Shown piece by piece: positions 10,565-19,413 of a stretch of DNA of 64,000 bases. Under the pieces are notes generated by a model. It worked only from the letters and a program-made list of their open reading frames with translations, was not told the origin of the DNA and did no database searches. Numbering within the stretch: position 1 is the stretch's first letter; every line of letters starts with the position of its first letter. The DNA is taken from contig NZ_JARUBP010000001.1 in assembly GCF_029626225.1 (NCBI RefSeq), positions 4,774,001 to 4,838,000 on the forward strand, read 5' to 3'. The position numbers and the translations under genes were made by a program. The DNA comes from Asanoa sp. WMMD1127 (GTDB lineage: Bacteria; Actinomycetota; Actinomycetes; Mycobacteriales; Micromonosporaceae).

Positions 10565-13464
10565 CCGTCGGTGAAGGACCAGTGGGCGGCCGTCTCGACC
10601 GGCAGCGGGGCGCTGAACAACGGGCCCTGGGCGTACGTGCAGCCGAGCTCGGCCAGCATCGCCCGGGCCGCGTCGTCCCGTACGCCTTGGGCCACCGGCT
10701 CGAGGCTCAGCGCGGCGGCCAGGTCGGTGACCGCCTGCACCAGCCGGCGGGAGCGCGGCGATGCCGTGTCGGCGATGAACGACGCGTCGAGCTTGATGAC
10801 GTCGATCACGGGCTGGCGCAGGTGGCTGAGCGACGCGCTGCCGGTGCCGTAGTCGTCGATCGCCACCCGCACGCCGGTGTCCCGCAGGGCGCCGAGCTGG
10901 TTCCACGCGCGGTCGGCGTCCTCGCCGAGCTCGGCCTCCGTGATCTCGAGGACGAGCCGGCGCGGGTCGGCCCCGGACCGGTCGATGGCGTCCTGGACGC
11001 GGTCCGCGAAGTCGGGCAGCCGCAGGTGAAGGGCCGCGACGTTGACGGTGACGAACGGCCGGCGGCCGTTGGGAGCGTCCAGCCGGTGCAGGTCGGCCAG
11101 CGCGCGGGCCAGCACCCAGTCGCCCAGCTCCACCGTGAGCCCGCTGGCCTCGGCCGCCCGCGCGATCTCGGCCGCCGACATCGGCTCACCGCCGTCGTCG
11201 AGGCGGGGCAACCCTTCGAAGCCGGCCACGGTGGCCGAGGAGGTGGCGACGATCGGTTCGTAGTGGAGGCTCAGCCGGCGGGCCGCGAGGGCCGTGGCCA
11301 GCCGGCCCTGGATGCCGGGGCGCTGCCGGCTCGGGGTGGGCATGCCGGGCGCGAACTGCCGCCAGCGGCCCTTGCCGGCCGCCTTGGCCGCGTACAACGC
11401 GGTGTCCGCGTCGCGCAGCAGGGTGTCGGCGTCGGCACCGGCCGACGCGATCGCCAGCCCGATGCTGGCCTGGGTGCTGACCATGGCGTCGGCCAGGGCG
11501 GCGGGGCGGCCCAGCGTGTCGGAGATCCGCCGCGTGATGCCCGCGGCCCCCGCGGCGTCGACGTCCCGCAGCAGCACCGCGAACTCGTCGCCACCGATCC
11601 GGGCGGCCAGGTCGATGTCCCGGATCCCCGCCGCGATCCGCGCGGCCACGACGGTCAGCAGCTCGTCGCCGACCTGATGGCCGTACGTGTCGTTGACGAG
11701 CTTGAAGTCGTCGATGTCGATGATGAGCACGGCGCGGGCCCCGGCCGCCCGCAGCGACTCCCGGAACAGCGCCGCGTTGGCGAGCCCGGTGAGCGGGTCG
11801 TGGGTGGCCCGGTATTCCAGATCCCGGCGCAGCTCCCGTTCCGCCGTGACGTCCCGCAGCGTGGTGATGACGCCGCGGATGGTCTGGTCGTGGGTGAGGT
11901 CGCGCCGGTGGACCAGCGCCGTCGCCCGGGTCCCGTCGGGCCGCTCGACCACGGCCTCGTCGCCGTCCCCGGTGTCGGCCCAGTCGCGGCGGCTGCCGGT
12001 CGGCGTCCGCACGAGGTCGTCGAACCGGTCCCCGCGCACGTCACGCCCGAACATCCGGGTCGCCGACGGGCTCACGTAGACGATCCGGTCGTCGCGGCTG
12101 ATCAGGATGACCTCCTCGCTCGACGCGACGATCCGCTGGAAGAACTGCTCGCGGTCCTTCTCGTTGAGGCGGTTGGCGAGGTCGATGCGGGCGAGGCTCG
12201 CGCCCGCCTGGTCGAGCAACGAGACCATCGACGCGTAGATGTCGTCGAGGTCCTTCGGGGGCGCCGTCACGTAGGCGATGCGGCGCGGCGCCGTTCCCGG
12301 CTCGGTCGAGCCCGTGTCGAGCGGGTAGACGAGCTCGCCCTGCTTGTCGCTGAGCACGTGCAGTTGACGTTCGACGCCGGGCTGGTCCGTGGGGGACAGG
12401 TGGATGCCGGACCGGGTCCCGGGCGGCAGCATCCCGTCCAGCGCGTCGCGCAGCGCGTCGAGGATCTGCTCCTCGGTGGCGGCGAACGCGAGGCGGCGCA
12501 GCCCCGACCGGGCGACGGCGATCCGCGCGGCTCTGCGCCGGCTTTCGGCGACGGCGATGGACAGCCGGGTGAGCACGAGCACCGCCTCGATGATGGCGAT
12601 CGCCGCGATCGCGGTCGCGGTGTTCACCGATCCCGTGGTGGCCTCCACGAGCAGCACCGTCGGGGCGACCAGCAGCGCGGCGGCGATCGTGACGAGGCTG
12701 GCGGGGCGCAGCGTGCGCCGGGCCCGGGTGACCTGGACCGGCTCAGGTTCGGGGAGCAGGGCGGCGACGCCGGCCGCGACGACGCCGGCCAGGAGCAGGA
12801 ACCCCGCGGCCACCGAGGCGCCCCACGAGTCGAGCACCCGAGCCCGGATGAACACCAGATTGGCGACGAGGAACGAGGCGACTCCGATGGCGATGACGAG
12901 CACCGGCAGCCGACCCCGCGCGGACGCCAGCGCGCCTATCGCGGCGGCCAGCACGGCGACGTAGCCGACGCACGAGGCGATCGCCACCGAGACCGAGAAC
13001 GTGCTCTCGGCCTCGCTGGTCAGGGCCGGCCGCAGCACCGTGATCCAGATGAGCAGGGAGCCGGCCAGGCTGAGCAGGCAGACGTCGATGATCGTCGGCG
13101 CGGAGCGGTAGGCCGGTGGCCCGGCGAGGCGCAGCACGCCGATGGCGAGCGGGAAGTAGGCGAGCAGGAAGAACAGGTCGGTCCGGCCCGGGAAGTCGGC
13201 CGCCTCGACGGTGCCGGTGGTGGCGACGCCGAAGATCGCGTCACCGACCGTCATCAGCGTCGCCGCGACGGCGATCAGTATCCAGCCGGACCTGGCCCGC
13301 GGCGGCGCGCGCGTGATCCGGACGATGACGACCAGGACGCTGGAAACGCCTGCGAGCAGCACACCGGCCACCCGCGTCTCGGCGAAGAGATAGAGCACAG
13401 GGGCGACCAGGATGATGGCCACGAGGTACGACAACCGGGCCACGCCAAGAGTCAGCAACGGCAC
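10561..13464 (-). CDS. Membrane GGDEF protein with PAS and degenerate EAL domain
   Basis: A protein of about 968 residues. The first third is nine or ten membrane helices. A linker, a PAS-like region (about 430-545), a GGDEF domain (about 560-715) and an EAL-type domain (about 740-960) follow. The diguanylate cyclase signature is intact (ARIGGDEFAVLL). In the phosphodiesterase half the signature EAL is FEGLPRL (Glu-Gly-Leu) and the late catalytic Glu of AEGVE is AQGVRD, although LEITEAEL, DDYGTG and the IKLD lysine remain. It is therefore probably a c-di-GMP synthase with a non-hydrolytic, perhaps c-di-GMP-sensing, EAL domain (inference). The start is unclear: GTG 13464 is used; TTG 13476 or GTG 13440 are possible. 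Confidence 0.9.
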   Translation of the reverse strand: MPLLTLGVARLSYLVAIILVAPVLYLFAETRVAGVLLAGVSSVLVVIVRITRAPPRARSGWILIAVAATLMTVGDAIFGVATTGTVEAADFPGRTDLFFLLAYFPLAIGVLRLAGPPAYRSAPTIIDVCLLSLAGSLLIWITVLRPALTSEAESTFSVSVAIASCVGYVAVLAAAIGALASARGRLPVLVIAIGVASFLVANLVFIRARVLDSWGASVAAGFLLLAGVVAAGVAALLPEPEPVQVTRARRTLRPASLVTIAAALLVAPTVLLVEATTGSVNTATAIAAIAIIEAVLVLTRLSIAVAESRRRAARIAVARSGLRRLAFAATEEQILDALRDALDGMLPPGTRSGIHLSPTDQPGVERQLHVLSDKQGELVYPLDTGSTEPGTAPRRIAYVTAPPKDLDDIYASMVSLLDQAGASLARIDLANRLNEKDREQFFQRIVASSEEVILISRDDRIVYVSPSATRMFGRDVRGDRFDDLVRTPTGSRRDWADTGDGDEAVVERPDGTRATALVHRRDLTHDQTIRGVITTLRDVTAERELRRDLEYRATHDPLTGLANAALFRESLRAAGARAVLIIDIDDFKLVNDTYGHQVGDELLTVVAARIAAGIRDIDLAARIGGDEFAVLLRDVDAAGAAGITRRISDTLGRPAALADAMVSTQASIGLAIASAGADADTLLRDADTALYAAKAAGKGRWRQFAPGMPTPSRQRPGIQGRLATALAARRLSLHYEPIVATSSATVAGFEGLPRLDDGGEPMSAAEIARAAEASGLTVELGDWVLARALADLHRLDAPNGRRPFVTVNVAALHLRLPDFADRVQDAIDRSGADPRRLVLEITEAELGEDADRAWNQLGALRDTGVRVAIDDYGTGSASLSHLRQPVIDVIKLDASFIADTASPRSRRLVQAVTDLAAALSLEPVAQGVRDDAARAMLAELGCTYAQGPLFSAPLPVETAAHWSFTDG

Positions 13465-13614
13465 CCCACAGACCAAAACGTCCGCAATTGTCCGTGTTCA
13501 GGCTAGCACGGTCGGGGAGTGTGCGCCCAGGTCCAAGCATCGAGCACGGTGCCCCAACGACGCCCGCGCCGGCGGCGCCGACACTGGGCTCGGCGTCGAT
13601 GTCTGGAGGCCCGC

Positions 13615-13812
13615 ATGCTGACGGTGGTGTCCTGTCCGGAGCCGGGTTGTGGTGTCCCGGCTGAGGTCCTCGACCGGGTCGCGGTGCCGTCGACGGCCGG
13701 CCCGGTGGAACACGCGAAGGTCCAGTGCGTGCGCCGGCACGTCTTCTTCATGCCGACACCCGGCGCGGCTGTCGTTGACCGGACCACACCGGTGACACGC
13801 GCCGTGTCCTAG
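13615..13812 (+). CDS. Small Cys-containing protein (65 aa), zinc-ribbon-like
   Basis: A 65-residue protein beginning MLTVVSCPEPGCG, with two cysteines spaced CPEPGC and a later VQCVRRHVFF segment, a pattern like half of a small zinc ribbon. A GGAGG-type ribosome site (around 13604) lies the right distance before ATG 13615. The function is not recognised. It ends 15 bp before the AraC-family gene on the same strand and may share its transcript. Codon third positions are G/C rich, which supports coding. Confidence 0.6.
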   Translation: MLTVVSCPEPGCGVPAEVLDRVAVPSTAGPVEHAKVQCVRRHVFFMPTPGAAVVDRTTPVTRAVS

Positions 13813-13827
13813 TGGTACGCAACCTCC

Positions 13828-14814
13828 ATGGCGTCGGTGTGGCGCGCGGCCGGCCTGGCACCGTCCGAACGAACGGACTCGTTCGTCGATCTCGTCTGCC
13901 GGTCGATCGTCCCCTATGGAGACCCGGTCGGGATGGTGCTGGGCCCGCGCGACGAGGTGCGCACGGCCGAGGTCGGCGCCCTGCGGATCCTGACGCTGGC
14001 CTGGACCCGGGGTGCGGCGTCCCGGGCGGTCCGGGAGCTGCGCCGGTCGGACCCGGAGCTGTGCAAGATCGACGTTTCGCTCGCCGGGCGGTTCGCGCTG
14101 GAGCAGTCCGACCGGCAGGCCGTCCCGGGCGCCGGCTCGTTCACCTTCGTCGACCTGTCGCGGCCGCACCGCGTCGCGGCCCGCCGGTGCGAGCTGACCG
14201 TCGTGATGTTCCCCCGCTCGGCGCTGCCGCTGCGCGACCGGGACATCGGCGACCTGGCCGGGACCACCTTCGACCGGACGCAGCCCGGCGCCGCGCTGGT
14301 GAGCAGCGTCGTCCGGGAGATGACCGACAACCTCGACGCCTACGAGGGCCCGACCGGCGCCCGGCTCGGCGCGGTGCTGCTCGACCTGATCGGGGCGACG
14401 CTCGCGGGCCGGGTCGACCGGCCGCCGGCCGCGCCCTCCGAGTCGCGGCGCCGGGCGCTGGTGGTCGCGATCCGCGCCTACATCGAGGAGAACCTGTCGT
14501 GCCCGACCCTGGGTCCGGCGGCGATCTGCGCCCGGCACCACATCTCGCCGCGCTACCTGCACAAGCTCTTCGAGGACCAGGGCACGACGGTGGCGGCGCT
14601 GATCCGGTCGCGCCGCCTCGAACACTGCCGGCGGGACCTCCTCGACCCGGCCCTCGCGGCCACGCCGGTCAGCGCGATCGCCCACCGGTGGGGCTATCCC
14701 GACCCGGCCTATTTCAACCGGGTCTTCCGCGCCGAGCACGGGCTGCCGCCGGCGGAGTTCCGGCGGGTGACGGGTCAGCCGGCCGCGACCGCGTCGAGGT
14801 CACGCTGGGCGTAG
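13828..14814 (+). CDS. AraC-family transcriptional regulator
   Basis: A 328-residue regulator. Residues 25-200 form an AraC-type N-terminal ligand or cupin-like domain (with TFVDLSRPHRV and MFPRSALP). Residues 215-322 carry the double helix-turn-helix: the first around CARHHISPRYLHKLFEDQG, the second around HRWGYPDPAYFNRVFRAEHG, followed by the typical PAEFRR end. ATG 13828 gives the expected family length. The ligand is unknown. Its last 40 bp overlap the convergent DinB-like gene. Likely targets are neighbours, but no operator was identified. Confidence 0.88.
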   Translation: MASVWRAAGLAPSERTDSFVDLVCRSIVPYGDPVGMVLGPRDEVRTAEVGALRILTLAWTRGAASRAVRELRRSDPELCKIDVSLAGRFALEQSDRQAVPGAGSFTFVDLSRPHRVAARRCELTVVMFPRSALPLRDRDIGDLAGTTFDRTQPGAALVSSVVREMTDNLDAYEGPTGARLGAVLLDLIGATLAGRVDRPPAAPSESRRRALVVAIRAYIEENLSCPTLGPAAICARHHISPRYLHKLFEDQGTTVAALIRSRRLEHCRRDLLDPALAATPVSAIAHRWGYPDPAYFNRVFRAEHGLPPAEFRRVTGQPAATASRSRWA

Positions 14815-15494
14815 CGGAGGTGCTCCCACTCCTCCTCCAGGATCACGTGCAGGCAGGAGAGCGTGGTCTCCGGCTCGTCCGGGGCCCAGGGGTTCCGGCG
14901 CTTCGCGGCCAGGTCGTCCGGCGTGACGGTGGCGAGGAAGTCGCGGACCATCGCCACCCGCCCCGCGCGGGCGTCGACCACCTCGGCGTACGACGGAGTG
15001 GTGGTCGTGAAGACCGACATGTCGAGCCCGTCCTCCGCGGCGTGGGGGCCGGCCAGGCCGACGGGGTGGAAGGGTTGCTCGACCTCCAGGATCCCGCGGC
15101 GCAGCCAGGTGTCGGTGGCGAGCACGAGATGCCGCAGCGTCTGTGCGAACGACCACTCGCCGTCGACGGACACGTCCACCGAGCCGGCCGGCATCGCCGC
15201 GGCCCGGTCCATTGTGGTCGCCCACGCGCGCTCGAGCGCCGCCCAGGCGGCGCGCAGGCCGTCGGGGTCCGTGGCGCGCCGGTCGGCCCGGCCGGGGAAG
15301 CGGCGGTTGAGCTCCGCCTCGACGAGGGGGATCACGTCGACACCGTTGACGCGCAGGAACGTCTCGCCGTTGGAGAGCCACGGCGCGTCGATCTCGGCGC
15401 CGCGGATCTCGACCCCGCGCATCACGACGCCGGACAGGTCGGCGCCGACGAACCGGGCGCCGCTCAGGTCGGTGTCGACGAACTCCTTGGTCAT
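14775..15494 (-). CDS. DinB-like protein with N-terminal pentapeptide segment
   Basis: A 239-residue protein. Residues 5-40 contain pentapeptide-like repeats (FVDTDLSGARFVGADLSGVVMRG), and the rest is a DinB/YfiT-like four-helix bundle: WSFAQTLRHLVLATDTWLRR contains the conserved metal-site His, and a second His lies in CLHVILEEEWEHLRYAQRDLD. Such proteins are often thiol- or metal-dependent transferases of unknown substrate. GAGGAAG precedes ATG 15494 at good spacing; an in-frame ATG six codons upstream lacks one. It is the third gene of a minus-strand run that begins with the DUF574-like methyltransferase. Confidence 0.8.
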   Translation of the reverse strand: MTKEFVDTDLSGARFVGADLSGVVMRGVEIRGAEIDAPWLSNGETFLRVNGVDVIPLVEAELNRRFPGRADRRATDPDGLRAAWAALERAWATTMDRAAAMPAGSVDVSVDGEWSFAQTLRHLVLATDTWLRRGILEVEQPFHPVGLAGPHAAEDGLDMSVFTTTTPSYAEVVDARAGRVAMVRDFLATVTPDDLAAKRRNPWAPDEPETTLSCLHVILEEEWEHLRYAQRDLDAVAAG

Positions 15495-15505
15495 GGCTTC
15501 CTCCT

Positions 15506-16027
15506 TCATCGGTGGCGGAGGGCGCGCAGCAGCCCGTGCCGCTTCAGCAGCCACACCAGGCGGCGGGCGGGCCGGTGGCGGGCGAGCAGGGCGACCACGT
15601 CGCCGATCATCCGCAGGCGGCGGTCGCGGTACTGGTCGTCCACCGCCCGCCACACGGTAGCGCGCAACGGCTCGGACTCGAGGGCCGCGGCGAGCTCGGC
15701 CCGCACGGCCGGGTCGTCCAGAGCGGACGCGATCGCGCGGGCCAGCTCCGGACGGTCGGCGAGCGCGTCCGTGATGATGGGCAGCACGTCCTGGCGGACG
15801 TCGTCGGTGTCGACCAGCAGCAGCACCGCCCGCCGGATCTCGGCGGTGTCCAGGGCCGAGCGCAGCAGGCCGCGCACCCGCTGGTCGACCTCGTCGGCCC
15901 GGTCGTCGACGGCCAGCGCAGCGAGCAGGGCCGTCACCTCGTCGAGGTCGATGAGGTGCTGCAGGCCGTCCCGGAACGCCGGCCGATCCCAGACGGACAG
16001 CAGCGCCCGGACGATATTGCGATCCAT
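15506..16027 (-). CDS. Hypothetical helical protein (173 aa)
   Basis: A 173-residue protein I do not recognise. It is almost entirely helical, built of acidic helices separated by short turns (for example LIDLDEVTALLAALAVDD and ELARAIASALDDPAVRAELAAAL), and ends in an Arg-rich tail. The repeating helix pattern could be HEAT-like, but this is a guess. Its ATG overlaps the methyltransferase stop by one base (TGATG), so it is translationally coupled to that gene. It has no signal peptide or membrane helix. Confidence 0.75.
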   Translation of the reverse strand: MDRNIVRALLSVWDRPAFRDGLQHLIDLDEVTALLAALAVDDRADEVDQRVRGLLRSALDTAEIRRAVLLLVDTDDVRQDVLPIITDALADRPELARAIASALDDPAVRAELAAALESEPLRATVWRAVDDQYRDRRLRMIGDVVALLARHRPARRLVWLLKRHGLLRALRHR

Positions 16028-16821
16028 CAGGGTTTGCGCGCGACGGCGCCGTACGCGTCGGTCTGCTCGGTGTCGCCGTCGGCGTGCCAGGCGGTGATCT
16101 GCGCGAGCCCCGGCTCGACCAGCTCCAGCCCGGTGAAGACCGAGGCCAGCTCGTCGCGGCTGCGCAGGTGGTATTCGGCGCCGCCGCTCTCGACCAGTCG
16201 TTGCGCCCCCTCGACCGCGGTCGGGGTGCTGTCGGTGCTGTCCCAGAACACCAGGTAGCTCCCGGACGCGGTCGCCGCGACGACGGTGTCCACGATGGAC
16301 CGTACGACCGCGAGGTCCGGCTCGTAGCCCATCACGCCCATGAACATCACGGCGATCGGCTGCGTGAAGTCGAGCGTCTTCGCGGCCTCGGCGAGGATCG
16401 TCTCGGGCTCGTAGTAGTCCGCCTGCAGGTAGGTGACCCGCCCGTCGGAGCCGGCGTCACCCAGCAACGCCTTGGCGTGCACGAGCACGAGCGGATCCTT
16501 GTCGACGTAGACGATCCGCGTCTCGGGGGCGATCTCCTGCGCGATCTGGTGCGTGTTCTGCATGGTGGGCAGGCCGGTGCCGATGTCGAGGAACTGCCGG
16601 ATCCCGCGCTCGGTGGCCAGGAACCGCACGGCCCGGTCCAGGAACCGCCGCGAGTGGCGGGCCATCAGCCGGATCTCCGGGTAGACCCCGGCCACGGCGT
16701 CGCCGGCCGCCCGGTCCGCCGGATAGTTGTCGGTGCCGCCCATCCAGTAGTTCCAGATGCGGGCCGCGTGCGGGATGTCGGTCCGCAACTGGGCCGCGAG
16801 CTCGGACTCGGAGGTTGTCAT
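16027..16821 (-). CDS. SAM-dependent methyltransferase, DUF574 type
   Basis: A 264-residue protein of the actinobacterial DUF574 methyltransferase family. The N-terminus has the family motif HAARIWNYWMGGTDNYPADRAAGD. Motif I is RQFLDIGTGLPTMQNTHQIA, the acidic strand-2 end is RIVYVDKDPLVLVHA, and motif II is around QPIAVMFMGVMGY. These enzymes are common in Streptomyces-like genomes in many copies, often beside WhiJ-like regulators; substrates are mostly unknown. ATG 16821 was chosen because it starts just before the family N-terminus. It heads a three-gene minus-strand run. No WhiJ/XRE partner is visible next to it. Confidence 0.9.
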   Translation of the reverse strand: MTTSESELAAQLRTDIPHAARIWNYWMGGTDNYPADRAAGDAVAGVYPEIRLMARHSRRFLDRAVRFLATERGIRQFLDIGTGLPTMQNTHQIAQEIAPETRIVYVDKDPLVLVHAKALLGDAGSDGRVTYLQADYYEPETILAEAAKTLDFTQPIAVMFMGVMGYEPDLAVVRSIVDTVVAATASGSYLVFWDSTDSTPTAVEGAQRLVESGGAEYHLRSRDELASVFTGLELVEPGLAQITAWHADGDTEQTDAYGAVARKP

Positions 16822-16868
16822 CCACGATCTCCTATGGCGAGGCAGAGCTCGATCGTACGGGTGCGGTG

Positions 16869-17504
16869 TCATCCCCGCGTTGGCGCTGCGGCCTCCAGGT
16901 CGTCGACCGTGCCGGACATGATCGTGCGCACGTGGGCGGTGATGTGCTCCGCCGGCCAGTCCCACCAGGCGACCGCGAGCAGGCGGGCGATCTCGTCGGC
17001 GTCGTACCGCAGGCGGATGAGCTTGGCGGGGTTGCCACCCACGATGCCGTAGTCGGGGACGTCGTCGACGACCACCGCGCCGGAGGCGACGATCGCGCCG
17101 TGGCCGATGCGCACGCCGGGCATCACCGTCGCGTGATAGCCGAGCCAGACGTCGTTGCCGACCACCGTGTCACCCCGGCCGGGCAGCCCGGTGATCAGGT
17201 CGAAGTGCTCCGCCCAGGCGCCACCCATGATCGGGAAAGGGAACGTGGACGGGCCGTCCATGCGGTGGTTGGCGCCGTTCATGATGAACCGCACGCCCTC
17301 GCCGATCGCGCAGAACCTGCCGATGACCAGCCGCTCGGGCCCGTAGTGGTAGAGCACGTTCCGGGTCTCGAAGGCGGTCGGATCGTCCGGGTCGTCGTAG
17401 TAGGAGAAGTCGCCCACTTCGATCAGCGGCGACGTCACCAGCGGCTTGAGCAACACCACCCGCGGCTGGCCGGGCATGGGATGCAGAACGTTCGGGTCGG
17501 CCAT
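16869..17504 (-). CDS. Xenobiotic acetyltransferase, Vat/CatB-like hexapeptide repeat
   Basis: A 211-residue left-handed beta-helix acetyltransferase. Hexapeptide repeats are visible across LVIGRFCAIGEGVRFIMNGANH and GNDVWLGYHATVMPGVRIGHGAIVASGAVV. The catalytic His is in NGANHRMDG, as in streptogramin A acetyltransferases (Vat) and CatB-type chloramphenicol acetyltransferases. Length and the IVGGNPAKLIR end match that family. It would transfer acetyl from acetyl-CoA to a hydroxyl of a small molecule; the substrate cannot be told from sequence, and antibiotic resistance is not implied. It lies 47 bp upstream of the methyltransferase start and is divergent from the epoxide hydrolase gene. Confidence 0.88.
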   Translation of the reverse strand: MADPNVLHPMPGQPRVVLLKPLVTSPLIEVGDFSYYDDPDDPTAFETRNVLYHYGPERLVIGRFCAIGEGVRFIMNGANHRMDGPSTFPFPIMGGAWAEHFDLITGLPGRGDTVVGNDVWLGYHATVMPGVRIGHGAIVASGAVVVDDVPDYGIVGGNPAKLIRLRYDADEIARLLAVAWWDWPAEHITAHVRTIMSGTVDDLEAAAPTRG

Positions 17505-17522
17505 CGTCCTACCGTATAGATC

Positions 17523-18662
17523 ATGCTCCAGTCATTTTCCCCGCACGCGGACCCCGCCGTCCTCGACGACCTGCGGGCCCGGCTGCGCGCGACGCGGTGG
17601 CCCGACGCGCCCGAGGACGCGGGCTGGTCGATGGGCGCCGACGTGGCCTACCTGCGTGAGCTCGTCGCGTACTGGGCCGACGGCTTCGACTGGCCGGCGC
17701 AGGAGGCGGCGCTCAACCGCCTGCCGCGCTTCCGGACCACGGTCGGCGGGCACCGCATCCACGTGGTCCACGCCCGCGCGCGCGGCGGGCCGGCGCTGCC
17801 GCTGATCCTCAGCCACGGTTGGCCCGACTCGTTCTGGCGCTACACCAAGGTCATCCCGCTGCTGACCGACCCGGGCGCCCACGGCGGCGACCCCGCCGAC
17901 GCCTTCGACGTCGTCGTGCCGGACATGCCCGGCTACGGCTACTCCGACCGCCCCGTCGGCCCGCCCCTGGACACCGTCGCGGTCGCCGGCCTGTGGGCGG
18001 AGCTGATGAGCGGCCTGGGCTACGACCGGTTCGCCGCGGCCGGGGGCGACATCGGCAGCGGGGTGAGCCGCTACCTCGCCCTCGACCATCCCGCCCGGGT
18101 GGTCGCCGTGCACCGGATGGACGCGGGCCTGCCCGTCTACACCGGCGACCGTGCCGACCTCGCGCCGGAGGAGCGGGCGTTCCTGGACACCGCCGCGGGT
18201 TGGGGGGCGACCGAGGGCGCGTACGCCGCGATGCACCGCACCCGACCGCAGACGGCCGCCGTCGGGCTCACCGACTCACCGGCCGGCCTGGCCGCCTGGA
18301 TCGTGGAGAAGCTGCGCGCCTGGAGCGACTGCGGCGGCGACGTCGAACGCGCCTTCACCCGCGACGAGATCCTCACCAACATCACCGTCTACTGGCTCAC
18401 CGGCACGATCGGCTCGGCCATGCGCATGTACCACGCGAACGGCGCCATCCCGCCGGCCCAGCACGCGCGCCGGGTCGAGACCCCGTCGGGCTTCTCGCTG
18501 TTCCCCGCCGATCTCGTGCGCGCACCGCGGGCGTGGCTCGACCGCATCGCCAACACGGTCCGCGTCACCGAACACCCGCGCGGCGGCCACTTCGCCCCGA
18601 TCGAACAACCCGAGGCGTACGCCGAGGAACTGCGCGCGTTCTTCCGCCCCTACCGAACCTGA
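17523..18662 (+). CDS. Epoxide hydrolase-family alpha/beta hydrolase
   Basis: A 379-residue epoxide hydrolase of the EHN family. The N-terminal EHN segment (about 1-110) has RLRATRWPDAPED and YWADGFDWPAQEAALNRLP. The alpha/beta core has the oxyanion motif HGWPDSFW, nucleophile Asp in AAGGDIGSG and the catalytic His near the end (GGHFAPIEQPE). A lid tyrosine is plausible in ITVYWLTGTIGSA. The length matches microsomal-type bacterial epoxide hydrolases. It starts 18 bp from the divergent acetyltransferase gene, leaving almost no promoter room, so transcripts must overlap or be leaderless (inference). A strong hairpin follows its stop. Confidence 0.9.
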   Translation: MLQSFSPHADPAVLDDLRARLRATRWPDAPEDAGWSMGADVAYLRELVAYWADGFDWPAQEAALNRLPRFRTTVGGHRIHVVHARARGGPALPLILSHGWPDSFWRYTKVIPLLTDPGAHGGDPADAFDVVVPDMPGYGYSDRPVGPPLDTVAVAGLWAELMSGLGYDRFAAAGGDIGSGVSRYLALDHPARVVAVHRMDAGLPVYTGDRADLAPEERAFLDTAAGWGATEGAYAAMHRTRPQTAAVGLTDSPAGLAAWIVEKLRAWSDCGGDVERAFTRDEILTNITVYWLTGTIGSAMRMYHANGAIPPAQHARRVETPSGFSLFPADLVRAPRAWLDRIANTVRVTEHPRGGHFAPIEQPEAYAEELRAFFRPYRT

Positions 18663-18673
18663 CGACCGAGCGT

Positions 18674-18704
18674 TCCGGCCGCCCACGTGGGGTGGGCGGC
18701 CGGA
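18674..18704. terminator. Bidirectional hairpin terminator
   Basis: The perfect inverted repeat TCCGGCCGCCCA (18674-18685) and TGGGCGGCCGGA (18693-18704) forms a 12-13 bp GC-rich stem with a 5-7 nt loop, 11 bp after the epoxide hydrolase stop. There is no T-tract, as is common in high-GC actinobacteria. It separates that gene from the convergent protease remnant. Confidence 0.65.
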
Positions 18705-18712
18705 CAGCTCTG

Positions 18713-19330
18713 TCAGTCGAGGAACGAGTTGATCCAGGCGAGCACCGGCGCGAGGTCGACGCGGGCCGCGTACGTTGACGGCCAGGACGGTGTCACCGAG
18801 CAGGATCGGGCCGCCCGAGTCGCCGAAGCAGGTGCCGCCGCTGCCGCCGCCCGGGTTGGCGCGGAGCTTGGGGAACTCGTCGCCGGTCTTCTGCTGTCCG
18901 CCGAAGACCTCGCTCGGCGCGTAGAGGCGGACCCGCGGGCCCGTCCACACCGGCTTGCCGCCGCCGCGCTGGTTGACCTGCACCCCGTAGCCGACGATGG
19001 CGACGCCGGTGCCGTTGGCGAGCGTGTCGACCAGGTCGACCGACGGCAGCTGGCCGTAGCGGCTCACCACCGACGTCGGGACCGGCTCGGAGAGCACGAT
19101 CAGGCCGACGTCGAAGTGCGCGAAGTTGGGCAGGCCGTTGCCACACGGCGAGTCGCAGTAGCCGGGGTACGTGTACGGCGTGCCGTCGTACGACGTGGTC
19201 CCGCTGTTCGGGTACGCGGTGTTGCTCTGGACGTCCTCCGACAGCCACACGCGCGCCCGGACCGCGCCGTCGGTGCAGTGGCCGGCGACGAGGAACAGGG
19301 GTGTGGTCGAGGGATAGCCCTCGGCGTGCT
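18713..19330 (-). pseudogene. Trypsin-like serine protease remnant
   Basis: The frame retains the S1 protease triad regions: AGHCTDGA (His), HFDVGLIVLSEPVP (Asp) and CFGDSGGPILL (Ser). It lacks any signal peptide or the residues before the AGHC motif. After LLGDTVLAVN the reading frame breaks, and the normal protease C-terminus (YAARVDLAPVLAWINSFLD, stop at 18713-18715) continues in another frame with about a dozen residues missing. Thus the 5' end is truncated and the 3' part is frameshifted. The protein would have been secreted. A sequencing error could explain the frameshift but not the missing leader. Confidence 0.8.
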
Positions 19331-19413
19331 CGAAAATGGTGGGGAAGACCCTGTCGGATCGGGGCGGCGGCGTTCGTAGCAGGGTCGAAGCGACGACAGG
19401 AGAGATGATCACG

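Noticed and set aside
10582-13506. A 974-codon plus-strand frame antisense to the GGDEF gene
   Set aside because: It is composed mainly of Arg, Gly, Asp, His and Gln runs with no domain; the opposite strand has clear PAS, GGDEF and EAL motifs.
13498-14739. A 413-codon minus-strand frame opposite the AraC gene
   Set aside because: It is antisense to a well-supported AraC regulator with two helix-turn-helix motifs.
16869-17504. Reading the Vat/CatB-like gene as an antibiotic resistance gene
   Set aside because: Hexapeptide acetyltransferases of this group are common chromosomal enzymes with unknown substrates; sequence alone does not show resistance.
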